NCBI GenBank assembly: GCA_019359615.1
Contig: JAHHHA010000005.1
Location: forward strand, 186,001-250,000
Source: Cyanosarcina radialis HA8281-LM2
GTDB lineage: Bacteria > Cyanobacteriota > Cyanobacteriia > Cyanobacteriales > CCAP-1448
DNA: 64,000 bases
Direction of reading: 5' to 3'
The notes below the pieces were generated by a model, which made no database searches, was not told the DNA's origin, and worked only from the letters and a program-made list of their open reading frames with translations. This document shows, piece after piece, positions 7,967 to 17,800 of the stretch. Both the position numbers and the translations under genes were made by a program. Positions within the stretch are counted from its first letter, which is position 1. Each line of letters begins with the position of its first letter.

Positions 7967-9541
7967 TTAACGGTTGACTAAAACCTCTTGTTTGTTATTA
8001 GAGGCAATTGGTGCTGCTAAAGCTTCTTCTATTTCCGCACGTCCCAAACGAGCCTCTAAAATCTTCATTACTTCTCTGCCGAAGTCGTTAGGATTTTGCT
8101 TCCAAGCTTGCAAGCATACTTCCCCAAAGAAGGAACCTAGAGGTTCTGGATTCCACAGCAGTTTTTTCGCCGTCCAGGGCATTAGGCTCATCGGATCGTA
8201 TCCGGGTTTGAGAATATTTTGCTCGAAAGCATATTCTTCTAAGTGCGTGTGCGGTTGCAGCCCGATGAAAAAGATGGCTGGTTCGACTTTATCAGCACCA
8301 AAAATATTTTCTAATTCGCGGTGATAGGCAACAGTCTGTCTGATGGTTTCTGGGCGTTCGTCGATGACGTTAAATGAGTAATTAACCGAAACCAAATCGT
8401 TAAAGCCCGCAGCTTTTAAATCGCGGCAATTTTCTAATACCGTCCGCAGGTTGTAACCCATGCGCATTTTTCGCACCAATTCTTGCGAACCGCTGGTGAT
8501 GCCAATTTCAAAATAGTTCATCCCGGTTTTCACCATCAGATCGCACAATCGAGGTGTCAGGTTGTCTGCTCGAATATATGCCGCCCAATGAATGTCGTCC
8601 ATGCCAGCGGCGAGAATTTTCTCTAGCAACTCCTCGGCATCGTCGATAAACTTGCGGGCGGGAATAAACTGGGCATCAGTAAACCAAAAATTGCGAATGC
8701 CGCGATCGTATAGTTGCCGCATCTCTGCTACCACTTCATCGGCGGGATTGATGCGTACTTGTTTGCCCTCGATTACCGTGTAAATGCAATAGCAGCAGTT
8801 GTGAGGACAGCCCCGCTTGGTTTGCACGCCGATGTAGAAATCTGGATCTTGCAGGTAGTAAGGCAATTCCGGCCAAATTGTCTCGATATAGTCGTAGTTG
8901 CAAGCAGTTTTTTCCATCGGGGTAGGGCGTTCGTGAATCATGCGATCGCGCGGCGTACTTTCCCCGACGACATAACAGCGTTCGTCGCTCAAATCCTGCC
9001 CTTGCAAAACCTTTTGGAGTAATGTTTCCCCTTCTCCTACAGAAACGATCGTCCCTGAAGGTAAGCTTTTGCCCAATTGCTCGTAAAACACGCTCACCGC
9101 ACCGCCCCCAACGATGGCACGAGCCTGCTGTTGATATCTTTTGGCTCGATTTAACCCGCGTTTAATTAAACCCAGGTTGCGCCAGAGTTCGGTATAGTAA
9201 GCTGCACTAATTCGCAGTCCGCCTAATGCTCCTCGCAATCTGATGAGGGGGTTAGGAGCGTAGTAGAATTCAAAAGCGTGTTGGAGTGGGTTGCCGCCTC
9301 TGCCGCCTACTGGTGCATAAATCTGGATATCTCGCCAAGAAAAGACTAGTAGAGTCGGTTGAAATTTGTCTACGCGGGCATCTAAGGCCCTAGCATAATC
9401 CAATGGCGGTACTGTTCCCAGATCGAAAATCTGCTGCTCGATTTGGGGGAAAAGTTTGTGGATATAATCTGCCAGGTAAACCACCCCGATCGGAAATATC
9501 GGATTGCAAGGAAGGCGAACGTAAAGAATGCGATTTTCCAT
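7967..9541 (-). CDS. B12-binding-type radical SAM protein
   Basis: 524 aa. The radical SAM motif CxxxCxxC is at C245, C249 and C252 (RGCPHNCCYCIY), binding a 4Fe-4S cluster and S-adenosylmethionine. The N-terminal 190 residues resemble a cobalamin-binding-like fold ending in the typical SVGEGE turn (residues 167-172). The C-terminal half continues the barrel (WAAYIRADNLTPRLCDLM, FEIGITSGSQELVRKMR). Similar cyanobacterial proteins have been given a name linking them to photosystem II high-light acclimation, which I recall but cannot verify. No ribosome site is evident before the ATG. It stands alone between convergent and same-strand genes. Confidence 0.85.
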   Translation of the reverse strand: MENRILYVRLPCNPIFPIGVVYLADYIHKLFPQIEQQIFDLGTVPPLDYARALDARVDKFQPTLLVFSWRDIQIYAPVGGRGGNPLQHAFEFYYAPNPLIRLRGALGGLRISAAYYTELWRNLGLIKRGLNRAKRYQQQARAIVGGGAVSVFYEQLGKSLPSGTIVSVGEGETLLQKVLQGQDLSDERCYVVGESTPRDRMIHERPTPMEKTACNYDYIETIWPELPYYLQDPDFYIGVQTKRGCPHNCCYCIYTVIEGKQVRINPADEVVAEMRQLYDRGIRNFWFTDAQFIPARKFIDDAEELLEKILAAGMDDIHWAAYIRADNLTPRLCDLMVKTGMNYFEIGITSGSQELVRKMRMGYNLRTVLENCRDLKAAGFNDLVSVNYSFNVIDERPETIRQTVAYHRELENIFGADKVEPAIFFIGLQPHTHLEEYAFEQNILKPGYDPMSLMPWTAKKLLWNPEPLGSFFGEVCLQAWKQNPNDFGREVMKILEARLGRAEIEEALAAPIASNNKQEVLVNR

Positions 9542-9675
9542 GGCGACGATCTACTGTTAGGGACAAGCTTCGTCCCTTTCAGGTTGGACTTGTTGACATA
9601 TCTTTACATTAACATTAAAACCTGAAAGCTGAGGTTTAACGATATCGATCGCCAGATGTATGGGACGAGAAAACT

Positions 9676-10068
9676 TCATAATTCATCATTCATATCCCAG
9701 CCCAGGCTGGTAGCGATTCGATCGGCCAGAGTCATTGGATCGAAGGGTTTGGCGATCACTCCGGCAATGCCTAACTGAGAAAACCGCGCTCGATCGGCTG
9801 GCTGGATCTTGGCGGTCAATAAAATTACGGGAATATCTTTAGTGGCAGAGTGATTTTGAAGCTGCTGAAAGGTTTCCACTCCATCCATATCTGGCATCGA
9901 AACGTCTAGCAAAATCGCATCGGGTTGTTTGGCGATCGCAATTTCTAATCCTTCACTACCAGAACTAGCAAGCAAAGTTTCCCAACCGCCGACATCTTCC
10001 AAACAGCCTTGTAGCACTTCTTGCACGACATCTTCATCATCAATTACCAGCACTCGTTTGGTTGCCAT
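9676..10068 (-). CDS. Single-domain response regulator
   Basis: 130-aa CheY-like receiver from ATG 10068 (MATKRVLVIDDEDVVQ); an in-frame ATG at 10083 is also possible. The acidic pair is IDDED, the phosphoacceptor Asp is in AILLDVSMPDMDG, and the conserved Lys in VIAKPFDP. There is no output domain. The gene overlaps the 3' end of the upstream kinase gene by 29 bp, so the pair is translationally linked and this is its likely phosphorylation partner. Confidence 0.93.
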   Translation of the reverse strand: MATKRVLVIDDEDVVQEVLQGCLEDVGGWETLLASSGSEGLEIAIAKQPDAILLDVSMPDMDGVETFQQLQNHSATKDIPVILLTAKIQPADRARFSQLGIAGVIAKPFDPMTLADRIATSLGWDMNDEL

Positions 10069-12055
10069 CTTCAGCCGTTCCACATTTACAAAGCGATGAA
10101 TCTGGTGGTACAGGTAAGGTGAAATAAAACGTACTACCTGCCCCCAAAATACTTTCTGCCCAGATGCGTCCGCCGTGTTGCTGGATGATACTGCGGCATA
10201 TGGTCAACCCCAACCCCGTACCTCCTTTTTTGCGAGAGTCTGAAGCATCTACCTGTTGAAATTGCCCGAAGACGCTCTCTAGCTTGTCAGCAGGAATTCC
10301 TCGCCCTTGGTCTTTAACTTGGAAGAGGACGTAGGGTGTCGGTTCTCCCGCGTTGGCGCTAGCCTGTGCGCTAGCACGTATCGCTTCGGCAGTTACCAAA
10401 ACGGTGCTGCACGGTTGAGAGAACTTGATGGCGTTACCGATCAGGTTGGTTAAAACTTGGACGATCGAGTCGGGGGCGGCCCAAACCTCAATTTTTAACG
10501 GCACGACCGATAGAGTAATGCCATGCTGTTCGGCGTTGCCCCGCATGGTATCTCCCGATTGCAGCATCAGGGTAGCGGCATCGCAGGGTTGCTTCACCAG
10601 GGCAACTCGACCGGATTCGAGTCGTCCTAGATCGAGAATATCATTGACGAGGCGAACTAGTCGATCGGTTTGAGTGGCCGCAATTTGCAACATCCGCTGG
10701 CCCCGCTGGGGTTTTCGATCGTAGACTCCATTAGCCACTAAACCCAAGGAACCGCGAATGGCAGTGAGGGGAGTGCGCAATTCGTGGCTGACGATCGAGA
10801 TAAATTCGTTTTTCATCTGGGCGATCGCCCGACTTTCGGTGATATCTTCTACCGTACCGACGTGTCCGGCGATCTCTTCCCTGGCAGCAGAGACGGGTGC
10901 AGTTCTCAGGCGGCAAAAGCGCACGGTGCCATCTGGCTTAACAAACCTGATTTCGCTAGAAAATTCTTGGTTGTCTGCGGTTGCTGCTTGCCATTGCTGG
11001 CTGAATTCGGCTCGATCTTCAGAGTGAATAAATCGCTGCCAACCATCTCCTAAAGCGGCTTCCCAAGTAAAGTCCCCGATTGCCTGACAGCGCGGATTAA
11101 CATAGATCCACGCTCCGGTAGCATCGGTTCTAAAAATGCCAATCGGTGAAGATTCGCTCAAGGAACGGAATAGAGCTTCGCTTTGCCGGAGGGCGTTTTC
11201 AATTCGCTGGCGTTCTGTGAGTTCTTCTTGGAGTTGCTGGTAAAGTTCCGATTGTTGGATGGCTATGGCTAATTGGGTAGCTAGTTGCTGTAATAAATTA
11301 ACTTCCCAGTCTTGCCAGGTTCTCGGCTGGCCGCATTGGTGAGCGATCAGCAGTCCCCAAAGATTATCTTTTTGGACGATCGGAATTACTAACTTAGCGC
11401 GAACTTGAATCTGGGCCAAAAAATCGACTAAACAGGGGACGACTTCGCCCCGATCTCGGTCTGCGAGGGTGTAAATTCGCCCTTGGAGGTAGTTATGGCG
11501 GGCTTCTTCGGGAAAAACTTCTTCGGGAAAAACGAAATCTAGAACTTTAATCCAGCCGGGAGAAGTAGCTTCAGCGATCGCGCTTCCCGTACCATTAGCC
11601 CAAACTCGATAAACCAAAACTCGATCGGCCTGAAGTAACGATCGAACTTCTTTTACGGTTGTCTGCAAAATTTCTCGCAAATCCAGAGACTTCCGAATTC
11701 GTTGGGCGGTTTCGGCTAACAATCGTTCTCGTTGTACCTGCTGGCGCAGTGCTACTTCAGCTTGTTGCGGTACTACTAATTCGAGAATGAGTAATTTGCC
11801 CAGACGGTGCAGCGTTCCCCAAACGAACTTGGTTTGCTTTCGATATTTGACTGCTAGTTCGAGCGGATGATTTGCCTCTTGATGTTTGTGAAGATATTGC
11901 TTGACTAGTTTGCTTTGTTTTTTGCCGAGGATGTCTTTGAGCTTCTTTTTTAATAATAACTGCGGGCGTTTGCCGATAATTTCCATCGCATCGCCACTCA
12001 CTTGTTGAATGGTGAGATGAGATCCTTTCAAAACTAGTAATAAGCGATCGGGCAT
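10040..12055 (-). CDS. Sensor histidine kinase with phytochrome-like GAF and PAS domains
   Basis: 671 aa, soluble. Order: an N-terminal PAS_2-like region (residues 1-95, LLLVLKGSHLTIQQVSGDAM); a GAF domain (about 125-275) of the phytochrome/cyanobacteriochrome type with the typical LVIPIVQKDNLWGLLIAHQC; PAS (295-415, ending GTVEDITES); HisKA with His in IVSHELRTPL (about 430); and HATPase with KDQGRGIP and GTGLGLTICRS. In the GAF, C208 (PCLVDFL) falls where bilin-binding GAFs carry the chromophore Cys, but the usual next His is Leu. A 15-bp tandem duplication gives FPEEVFPEE. A dispersed 37-bp repeat is embedded in the HATPase loop. The adjacent receiver gene is the likely partner. Confidence 0.9.
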   Translation of the reverse strand: MPDRLLLVLKGSHLTIQQVSGDAMEIIGKRPQLLLKKKLKDILGKKQSKLVKQYLHKHQEANHPLELAVKYRKQTKFVWGTLHRLGKLLILELVVPQQAEVALRQQVQRERLLAETAQRIRKSLDLREILQTTVKEVRSLLQADRVLVYRVWANGTGSAIAEATSPGWIKVLDFVFPEEVFPEEARHNYLQGRIYTLADRDRGEVVPCLVDFLAQIQVRAKLVIPIVQKDNLWGLLIAHQCGQPRTWQDWEVNLLQQLATQLAIAIQQSELYQQLQEELTERQRIENALRQSEALFRSLSESSPIGIFRTDATGAWIYVNPRCQAIGDFTWEAALGDGWQRFIHSEDRAEFSQQWQAATADNQEFSSEIRFVKPDGTVRFCRLRTAPVSAAREEIAGHVGTVEDITESRAIAQMKNEFISIVSHELRTPLTAIRGSLGLVANGVYDRKPQRGQRMLQIAATQTDRLVRLVNDILDLGRLESGRVALVKQPCDAATLMLQSGDTMRGNAEQHGITLSVVPLKIEVWAAPDSIVQVLTNLIGNAIKFSQPCSTVLVTAEAIRASAQASANAGEPTPYVLFQVKDQGRGIPADKLESVFGQFQQVDASDSRKKGGTGLGLTICRSIIQQHGGRIWAESILGAGSTFYFTLPVPPDSSLCKCGTAEDGNQTSAGN
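10350..10386. repeat. 37-bp dispersed repeat inside a kinase gene (copy 1)
   Basis: 35 of 37 bases match 32633-32669. It contains a doubled GCGCTAGC. On the minus strand it encodes AIRASAQASANA within the HATPase domain of the surrounding kinase, keeping the reading frame. Confidence 0.8.
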
Positions 12056-12442
12056 TTAAGCGGGGATTTATGTAACTTTGCTCTAAACTAGCAGCCTAAT
12101 TCTAACTCCAGATCGAGCTTGTCAAGCTGTCAGCAAGGCGATCGCTCTGGTGAAATGAGTCGATGGGTGGGTCAAAAGACTTGGGGAGTCTGCCCCCCAA
12201 ACCCCCCATTGAGGGACGGCTGCGTCCCCTCTCGCCCCTTTTTAAGGGGGTGCGAGGATGTCAGCATCAAATCGAGAACCGCTATCTATCATATTTACAG
12301 AGTTAATTTCACGGCGATCGCTGTTTGACATCCTATGCGTTTCGAGTCTGATGTGAATTGCTGCGTTCCTCGGTAGGATCTAATGAATTACCATCGTCAA
12401 GTCAACGATCGAGTATGGCAGCAAATTAACGATCGGCAATAA
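12056..12442. other. Intergenic region between divergent kinase and SDR genes
   Basis: No convincing gene. It contains a C/G-rich repeat-like segment at 12180-12260 (CCCCCCAAACCCCCCATTG, then a CCCCTTTTTAAGGGGG hairpin) and should hold promoters for both flanking genes, which could not be pinpointed. Confidence 0.5.
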
Positions 12443-13255
12443 ATGAGCAAATTTGACAGTCGAGTAGTCTTAATTACAGGAGCATCTGCTGGGATCGGTG
12501 CAGCTTTAGCTAGGGAATTTGCCTCTGAAGGAGCTAATCTAGTTTTATTAGCGCGGCGCATAGAGCAGTTAAAGGCGATCGCCGATACGATCGATCCTAC
12601 GGGGAAAAGAGTGCTTTGTCTTACCTGCGATGTCACTCAAAATGGAGAGGTAGAAAAAGCTGTAGAATTTGCTCGTACTAAGTTTGGCAATATCGATATC
12701 GCGATCGCCAATGCTGGTTGGTCTTTGAAAGGCAATTTAGAAGAACTAAGTTTATCCGATTATCGCCGTCAATGGGAAACTAATGTATTTGGCGTACTCC
12801 GCACTATTTACGCCACTTTAGCTGACTTGAAAACAACTAAAGGTCGGTTAGTAATTATCAGCAGTGTCAAAAGTTATCTGGCTTTTCCTGGCGATTCTCC
12901 TTACAGTACCAGTAAATTTGCCCTTAGAGCTTTATGTCTGTCTTTATCAAAAGAATTAGCCCCATATGGAGTTTCTGTGACTCATGTATGTCCCGGCTAC
13001 GTCGCCACTGAGATCCGACGGGTAGATAATCGAGGTGTTTTCCAGCCAGATTGGTCAGATCCAGCGTCTCCCAAACTGTTAAAAACTCCCGAACAAACCG
13101 CTAAAGAGATTGTTAAAGCGATCGATCGAAGACAAACAGAACAAGTCCTTACTCTTTACGGCAAATTAGCGGTTTTAATGCAACGACATTTCCCTTGGCT
13201 GCTGTCATGGATAATTTCGAGGTGGGAAATTAAGGTAGTTGCTAAGAAGAACTAG
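12443..13255 (+). CDS. Short-chain dehydrogenase/reductase (SDR)
   Basis: 270 aa classical SDR. NAD(P)-binding TGASAGIGAALAREF is at residues 13-27; the NAG-type motif is IANAGWS; the catalytic Ser is in IISSVKSY and Tyr-x3-Lys is YSTSK. The extended C-terminus (LMQRHFPWLLSWIISRW) is hydrophobic and may contact membranes or lipid substrates. The substrate cannot be inferred. It is monocistronic, with a short decayed ORF immediately downstream. Confidence 0.9.
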   Translation: MSKFDSRVVLITGASAGIGAALAREFASEGANLVLLARRIEQLKAIADTIDPTGKRVLCLTCDVTQNGEVEKAVEFARTKFGNIDIAIANAGWSLKGNLEELSLSDYRRQWETNVFGVLRTIYATLADLKTTKGRLVIISSVKSYLAFPGDSPYSTSKFALRALCLSLSKELAPYGVSVTHVCPGYVATEIRRVDNRGVFQPDWSDPASPKLLKTPEQTAKEIVKAIDRRQTEQVLTLYGKLAVLMQRHFPWLLSWIISRWEIKVVAKKN

Positions 13256-13266
13256 AGTCAGGAACG

Positions 13267-13484
13267 ATGGCAACGAGAATGAACTCCAACAACCTTGAGA
13301 ACCAGCAATCGATCTGGTTGGAGGGGAGATCGACATCCCAACTACTGGCAAGTTTATCATCGTCTTTAAGGATGAAGCTACGGCCGATCCGCAAGCGCTC
13401 CAGTCTACCCTGAACGATGTAGCAGAACTTCGCCCAAGCCCCACAGTAAGACCTAGCACCCCAACCACTAAAAATTCTCGGTAG
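13267..13484 (+). pseudogene. Frameshifted small protein resembling a peptidase I9 propeptide
   Basis: An ATG at 13267 preceded by AGGA opens MATRMNSNNLENQQSI and then leaves frame. Shifting by one base near 13310 gives DLVGGEIDIPTTGKF, then IIVFKDEATADPQALQSTLN and a stop at 13482. That second frame is open only from 13299 and has no start codon. The FIIVFKDEA pattern resembles the first strand of inhibitor I9/subtilisin propeptide domains. A frameshifted remnant is the simplest reading. The next small gene carries a related-looking fold. Confidence 0.45.
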
Positions 13485-13565
13485 CAATGCGATCGATATC
13501 CCTTTAGAGACGTAGCTTCAAGTCCTAAGCGTTGTTCTGGTTAACTGAAGTGCTAGAATCAGTTT

Positions 13566-13587
13566 ACTGATTTGTAATCGAATCAGT
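13566..13587. promoter_or_regulatory. Dyad ACTGATT-N8-AATCAGT
   Basis: Perfect 7-bp arms with an 8-nt spacer, about 30 bp upstream of the small I9-like gene; CTGATTTGTAA is also directly repeated at 13567-13577 and 13591-13601. This could be an operator site. Confidence 0.4.
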
Positions 13588-13615
13588 AAGCTGATTTGTA
13601 AGCGGATTGAGTGCT

Positions 13616-13861
13616 ATGTTAAATGGGATAAAATCACTCATCGTTACCGTGACCGACGACCAACTGGAAAACATCGATCGGGTTGCCGATCGGCTAGCCG
13701 CTAAGGGACTTAAGGTAGAGCGAGTGTTGCCGATGACGGGAGTAATTGTGGGAACATCTACTCCCAAACAGATATCCGCTTTGGAACAGATAGATGGAGT
13801 GATGAGTGTTGAAGAAGAGGGGGTGGCTTATCTTCCTCATCCAACTGCACCCGTTCAATAA
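13616..13861 (+). CDS. Small protein resembling a peptidase I9-type propeptide/inhibitor
   Basis: 81 aa from ATG 13616; a TTG at 13607 is possible but neither has a clear ribosome site. The pattern LIVTVTDDQLENIDRVADRL, LPMTGVIVGTST, ALEQIDGVMSVEEE gives a beta-alpha-beta-beta-alpha-beta layout as in I9 propeptides, which act as intramolecular chaperones and inhibitors of subtilases. No protease gene is adjacent, so it may be a stand-alone inhibitor or unrelated ferredoxin-like fold. Preceded by a dyad that may control it. Confidence 0.6.
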   Translation: MLNGIKSLIVTVTDDQLENIDRVADRLAAKGLKVERVLPMTGVIVGTSTPKQISALEQIDGVMSVEEEGVAYLPHPTAPVQ

Positions 13862-14055
13862 ATCTTTTTGAAGTCATTTATTTTTTCTCGATCTGTACCA
13901 AAGATATTGTTCTGAATGCCAAAAATCTTCTGCGAATCGCTTGTTGTAAAGAATGCTCGATTCGACTGCAAATCACTTCTGGTCGATCGACTCTTTGATA
14001 TAGCATTTCTCGCCAAGAAACACCCCCCTTTATTCAGAGCAGTAATAGTAAATTT

Positions 14056-14292
14056 ATGATTCAAGTAATTATTAGTCCCCCATCTGTATTGGAAACAGGT
14101 ATAAAAGTAGAACGAGTTGATAACTTCAGGTTGTTTAAATTTACCGATGAGCTTCAAACTCGTCTTGAAGAACTGCTGGAAAACAATAAAACTGGTTCCT
14201 TAAATTCAGATGAAAAAGCAGAGCTAAATAGCATTCAAGAACTCGATCGCCTTTTTACTTATCTCAACTCTCTCCTAATTGCCCAGCAATGA
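14056..14292 (+). CDS. Conserved small protein coupled to an HNH nuclease
   Basis: 78 aa, mostly helical and charged after a short N-terminal strand (IQVIISPPSVLETGIKVERV). The segment FTDELQTRLEELLENNKTG and DEKAELNSIQELDRLF is typical of small cyanobacterial proteins found directly before HNH nuclease genes. Its stop overlaps the next start as ATGA, so the two are translationally coupled. No domain of known function is recognised; a partner or control role for the nuclease is an inference. Confidence 0.75.
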   Translation: MIQVIISPPSVLETGIKVERVDNFRLFKFTDELQTRLEELLENNKTGSLNSDEKAELNSIQELDRLFTYLNSLLIAQQ

Positions 14293-14747
14293 CAATTAAC
14301 GAAATTACTAGGCAATATGTCCGAAACCGGGCAAACTACCTGTGCGAGTATTGTCATTCTCCTGAAAAAATCAGCACCTCTCGTTTTACTATCGACCACA
14401 TTCAGCCCCGTTCGCTGGGCGGTGCTGATGACGCTAACAACTTAGCTCTTGCTTGTAGCCGCTGCAACCAGCGTCGGTATAATTTTATTGTTGGACGCGA
14501 TCTAGAAACATCATCAACGTTGCCTTTATTCAATCCGCGTCAACAACTCTGGTCGGAGCATTTTATCTGGACGACAAACGCGACAAAGATTTTAGGTGTA
14601 ACAGCCGTTGGTCGAGCTACTTGCGATCGCTTAGATCTAAATGACGAACGCTATCGGGGCGAGAGATCGATTCAAGAAGCTCGAAATTTATGGGTAGCGG
14701 CAGGTTGGCATCCACCAGTAGACGATCCGCAACAAACGGAAATTTAA
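14289..14747 (+). CDS. HNH endonuclease
   Basis: 152 aa. The HNH/zinc motif is complete: CEYCHSPEK (CxxC, residues 18-21), FTIDHIQPRSLGG with the catalytic DH pair, N-LAL, and ACSRCNQRR (second CxxC). The C-terminal half has RGERSIQEARNLWVAAGWHP, typical of this cyanobacterial subgroup. It should cleave DNA with a metal ion. The gene overlaps the 78-aa gene by 4 bp. It may be a restriction-type, mobile or toxin-like nuclease; nothing here decides among these. Confidence 0.88.
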   Translation: MTINEITRQYVRNRANYLCEYCHSPEKISTSRFTIDHIQPRSLGGADDANNLALACSRCNQRRYNFIVGRDLETSSTLPLFNPRQQLWSEHFIWTTNATKILGVTAVGRATCDRLDLNDERYRGERSIQEARNLWVAAGWHPPVDDPQQTEI

Positions 14748-14885
14748 CCACAATAAAGCTAGCAGGCAGAGAGCCGCATTTTTTCAATCAAAAGGTAGAT
14801 GCGATCGCACTGGCTTATGCTTTTTGATAGAGAATAATTCGATCGCTTTAATGTAAGGTGGCGGCGATTTAGATATACTCTCCGA

Positions 14886-17800
14886 ATGCGGAACCAGAGC
14901 AACGACCGACCTCAGATGGCAAACAATATTCCAAGCGATCGCTCGACGCTGCTGTCAACTTCAGAACCGATCGCTGCTGTCATCCTGCAATTAGCCGATG
15001 GGACGATCGCCGCGTGCAATCCGGCAACCGCAGAGATCTTGGGCTACACCGCTGAGGAACTCATCGGTAAAACCCCGTTCGATTTGACCTGGCAAACGAT
15101 TTATGCAGATGGTTCGGCTTTTTTACCAGCCGATTATCCGGCTATTATTGCTTGCCAAACCGGGCAACCTTGTATTCAGGTTAGCATGGGCTTTTATCGC
15201 CCAGACCGGGAGTTGATTTGGCTGAAGCTAGACGCGCAACCCTTGTTTCGAGCTAGCGAATCCGCCCCTTATGCAGTGGTGACGACGATTTCAAAGCTCG
15301 CCGAGCCAAACAGCTTGCCCCCAAGCGCTCCCGATTGCCAACTAACTGAAGCCGCTTTGCGAGAGAGCGAAGCTAGGTTCCGCCAAATTGCCGAAACGAT
15401 CGAAGATGTCTTTTGGATTTCAAATCCTTGGGAGCGGCAGATTTATTATCTCAGCCCTGCTTACGAGCGGATCTGGGGTCGCTCGCGCGAGCGAGCTTAT
15501 ACCGATTACCAAAGTTGGTATGAAAGCATCCATCCCGAAGATCGCCCGCGCTTGCAAGCTGCTTTTTTTCAGCAAATTCAAGCGGGTAACTTTGATGCCG
15601 AATACCGGATCGTTCGTCCCGACGGCTCGATGAGATGGATTCACGATCGCGGTTTTGCTGTCAAAGATGAATTCGGCAACTGCAAACAAGTGGTAGGGAT
15701 TGCCGAAGATATTACAGAGCGCCAGCAAGCCGCAGCCATTTTGGGAGAAACCGAGCAACGCCTGCAAAATATAGTTGCTAACGTCCCCTCGATCGTCTGG
15801 ACGGCGGCTCCCGACGGGACGATTAACTGGGCGAGCGACGGCTGGTATGCCTATACGGGCATTACTCCAGAGCAGAACGCCCGCGACTGGCCGCAAGTGC
15901 TGCATCCCGACGATCTCGATCGCTGCCTGACTCAGTGGCATCGGGCCTTAGAAGAGGGCAGGGAATACAAAATTGAAGTGCGGAATCGGCGGCACGATGG
16001 CGAGTACCGCTGGTTTCTGACTCAAGCTACACCGAGACGCGATCGCACTGGTCGGATTATCGCCTGGTTCGGCTCGACTACCGATATCGACGATCGCAAA
16101 CAAGCCGAAGAGAGCCTGCGCCAGAGCGAAGAATTCAAAAATCGAATGTTAGATAGCAGTCCCGACTGCATCAAAGTTCTAGATCTAGACGGGCAGTTGA
16201 CGTACATGAATGCAGGTGGGATGTGCCTGATGGAGATCGACGATTTCGCTTGCTACCATAACGCTGAATGGCTCGGCTTCTGGCAAGGGAAAGACCGATA
16301 TCGAGCAGAAGCCGCACTCGCCAGTGCTAAAGCTGGTGAAATGGCTGTATTTCAGGGATATTGTCCGACGGCCAAAGGCACGCCGAAATGGTGGGAAGTA
16401 ATTGTCAGTCCCATTTTCGACGGTACGGGACGGGTAGAAAAGGTATTGTCGCTCTCGCGAGATATCACCGCTCGCCAACAAACCGAAATCGCCTTGCGGG
16501 AAAATGAAGAACGGTTGCGGTTGGCTCTAACCGCTGCCAACCAGGGGTTGTACGACTTAAATATCCAAACCGGAGAGGCGATCGTCTCGCCGCAATACGC
16601 TCTGATGTTGGGCTACGACCCGCTGGAGTTTGAGGAAAACAATGCCAAGTGGCAAGAACGCACCCATCCCGACGATCGAGAGCGAGTCAGCCGAGCCTAC
16701 GAAGATTACATTGCTGGTAGGAGCAATCGCTACGAAGTGGAATTCCGGCAGCGCACAAAATTGGGCAATTGGAAATGGATTTTATCGATCGGCAGCATTG
16801 TGGAATGGGACGACGATGTAGAACCGCTACGGCTGTTGGGGACACACACAGATATTAGCGATCGCAAGCAGACCGAAATGGCGCTCCAAGAGAGCGAAAC
16901 TAGGCTCCAACTGGCGTTGATAGCAGGCAGGATGGGAATCTTCGACTGGAACGTGCCTACGGGGGCAGTAGTCTGGTCGGAGGACCATTACACCTTGCTC
17001 GGTTTCAGACCAGGTACGATCGAACCCACCTATCAAATTTGGGCTGAGTGCGTTCATCCAGATGATTTACAGACCGTCGAGGCTGCTATTCAACAAGCTA
17101 TGGCGCAACAGACAGAATATTGCCAGCAGTACCGGGTAATCTGGCCCGACGGTAGCGTCCATTGGGTTGAGGGGCGAGGACAAGTTTTCTACGACACCAG
17201 GGGTCGGTGCGTGCGGATGCTCGGTGTCCTGATAGACGTTAGCGATCGTCAACAAGCCGAACTAGCCTTAAGAGATAGCGAAGAACGCTGTCGCTACCTG
17301 GTAGAGTCAATTCCCCAATTGGTGTGGACGGCCGATCGATCGGGGGTATTACTAGACGTAAATCAACGCTGGATCGACTACACGGGCGTAACCCTAGCCC
17401 AAATTCACCTCGATGGCTGGGCAAGCATCGTTCACCCCGACGACGCACTAGCCATGAACGATCGCTGGCTGGCGGCCCAGACCGCAGGGAGCCACTATCA
17501 AGCCGAAGGTCGGATGCGGCGGGCAGATGGCATCTATCGCTGGCACTTGCATCAAGCTATGCCGTTAAAAGACGATCGCGATCGAATCGTCAAATGGTTT
17601 GGCACGGCGACCGATATTCACGATCGAATAGAATTGGAAAGGCAACGCGATCGCCTGCTGGCACAAGAACGAGAAGCCAGGACAGAAGCCGAACGGGCCA
17701 ACCGCTTGAAGGATGAATTTCTGGCAGTGGTATCCCACGAGTTGCGCACGCCCCTGAATCCGATTTTGGGTTGGGTGCAAATCTTGCAAAGAGGCAAGTT

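Noticed and set aside
13855-14157. 100-codon frame on the minus strand
   Set aside because: It overlaps the start of the supported 78-aa gene, and its residues show no domain or ribosome site.
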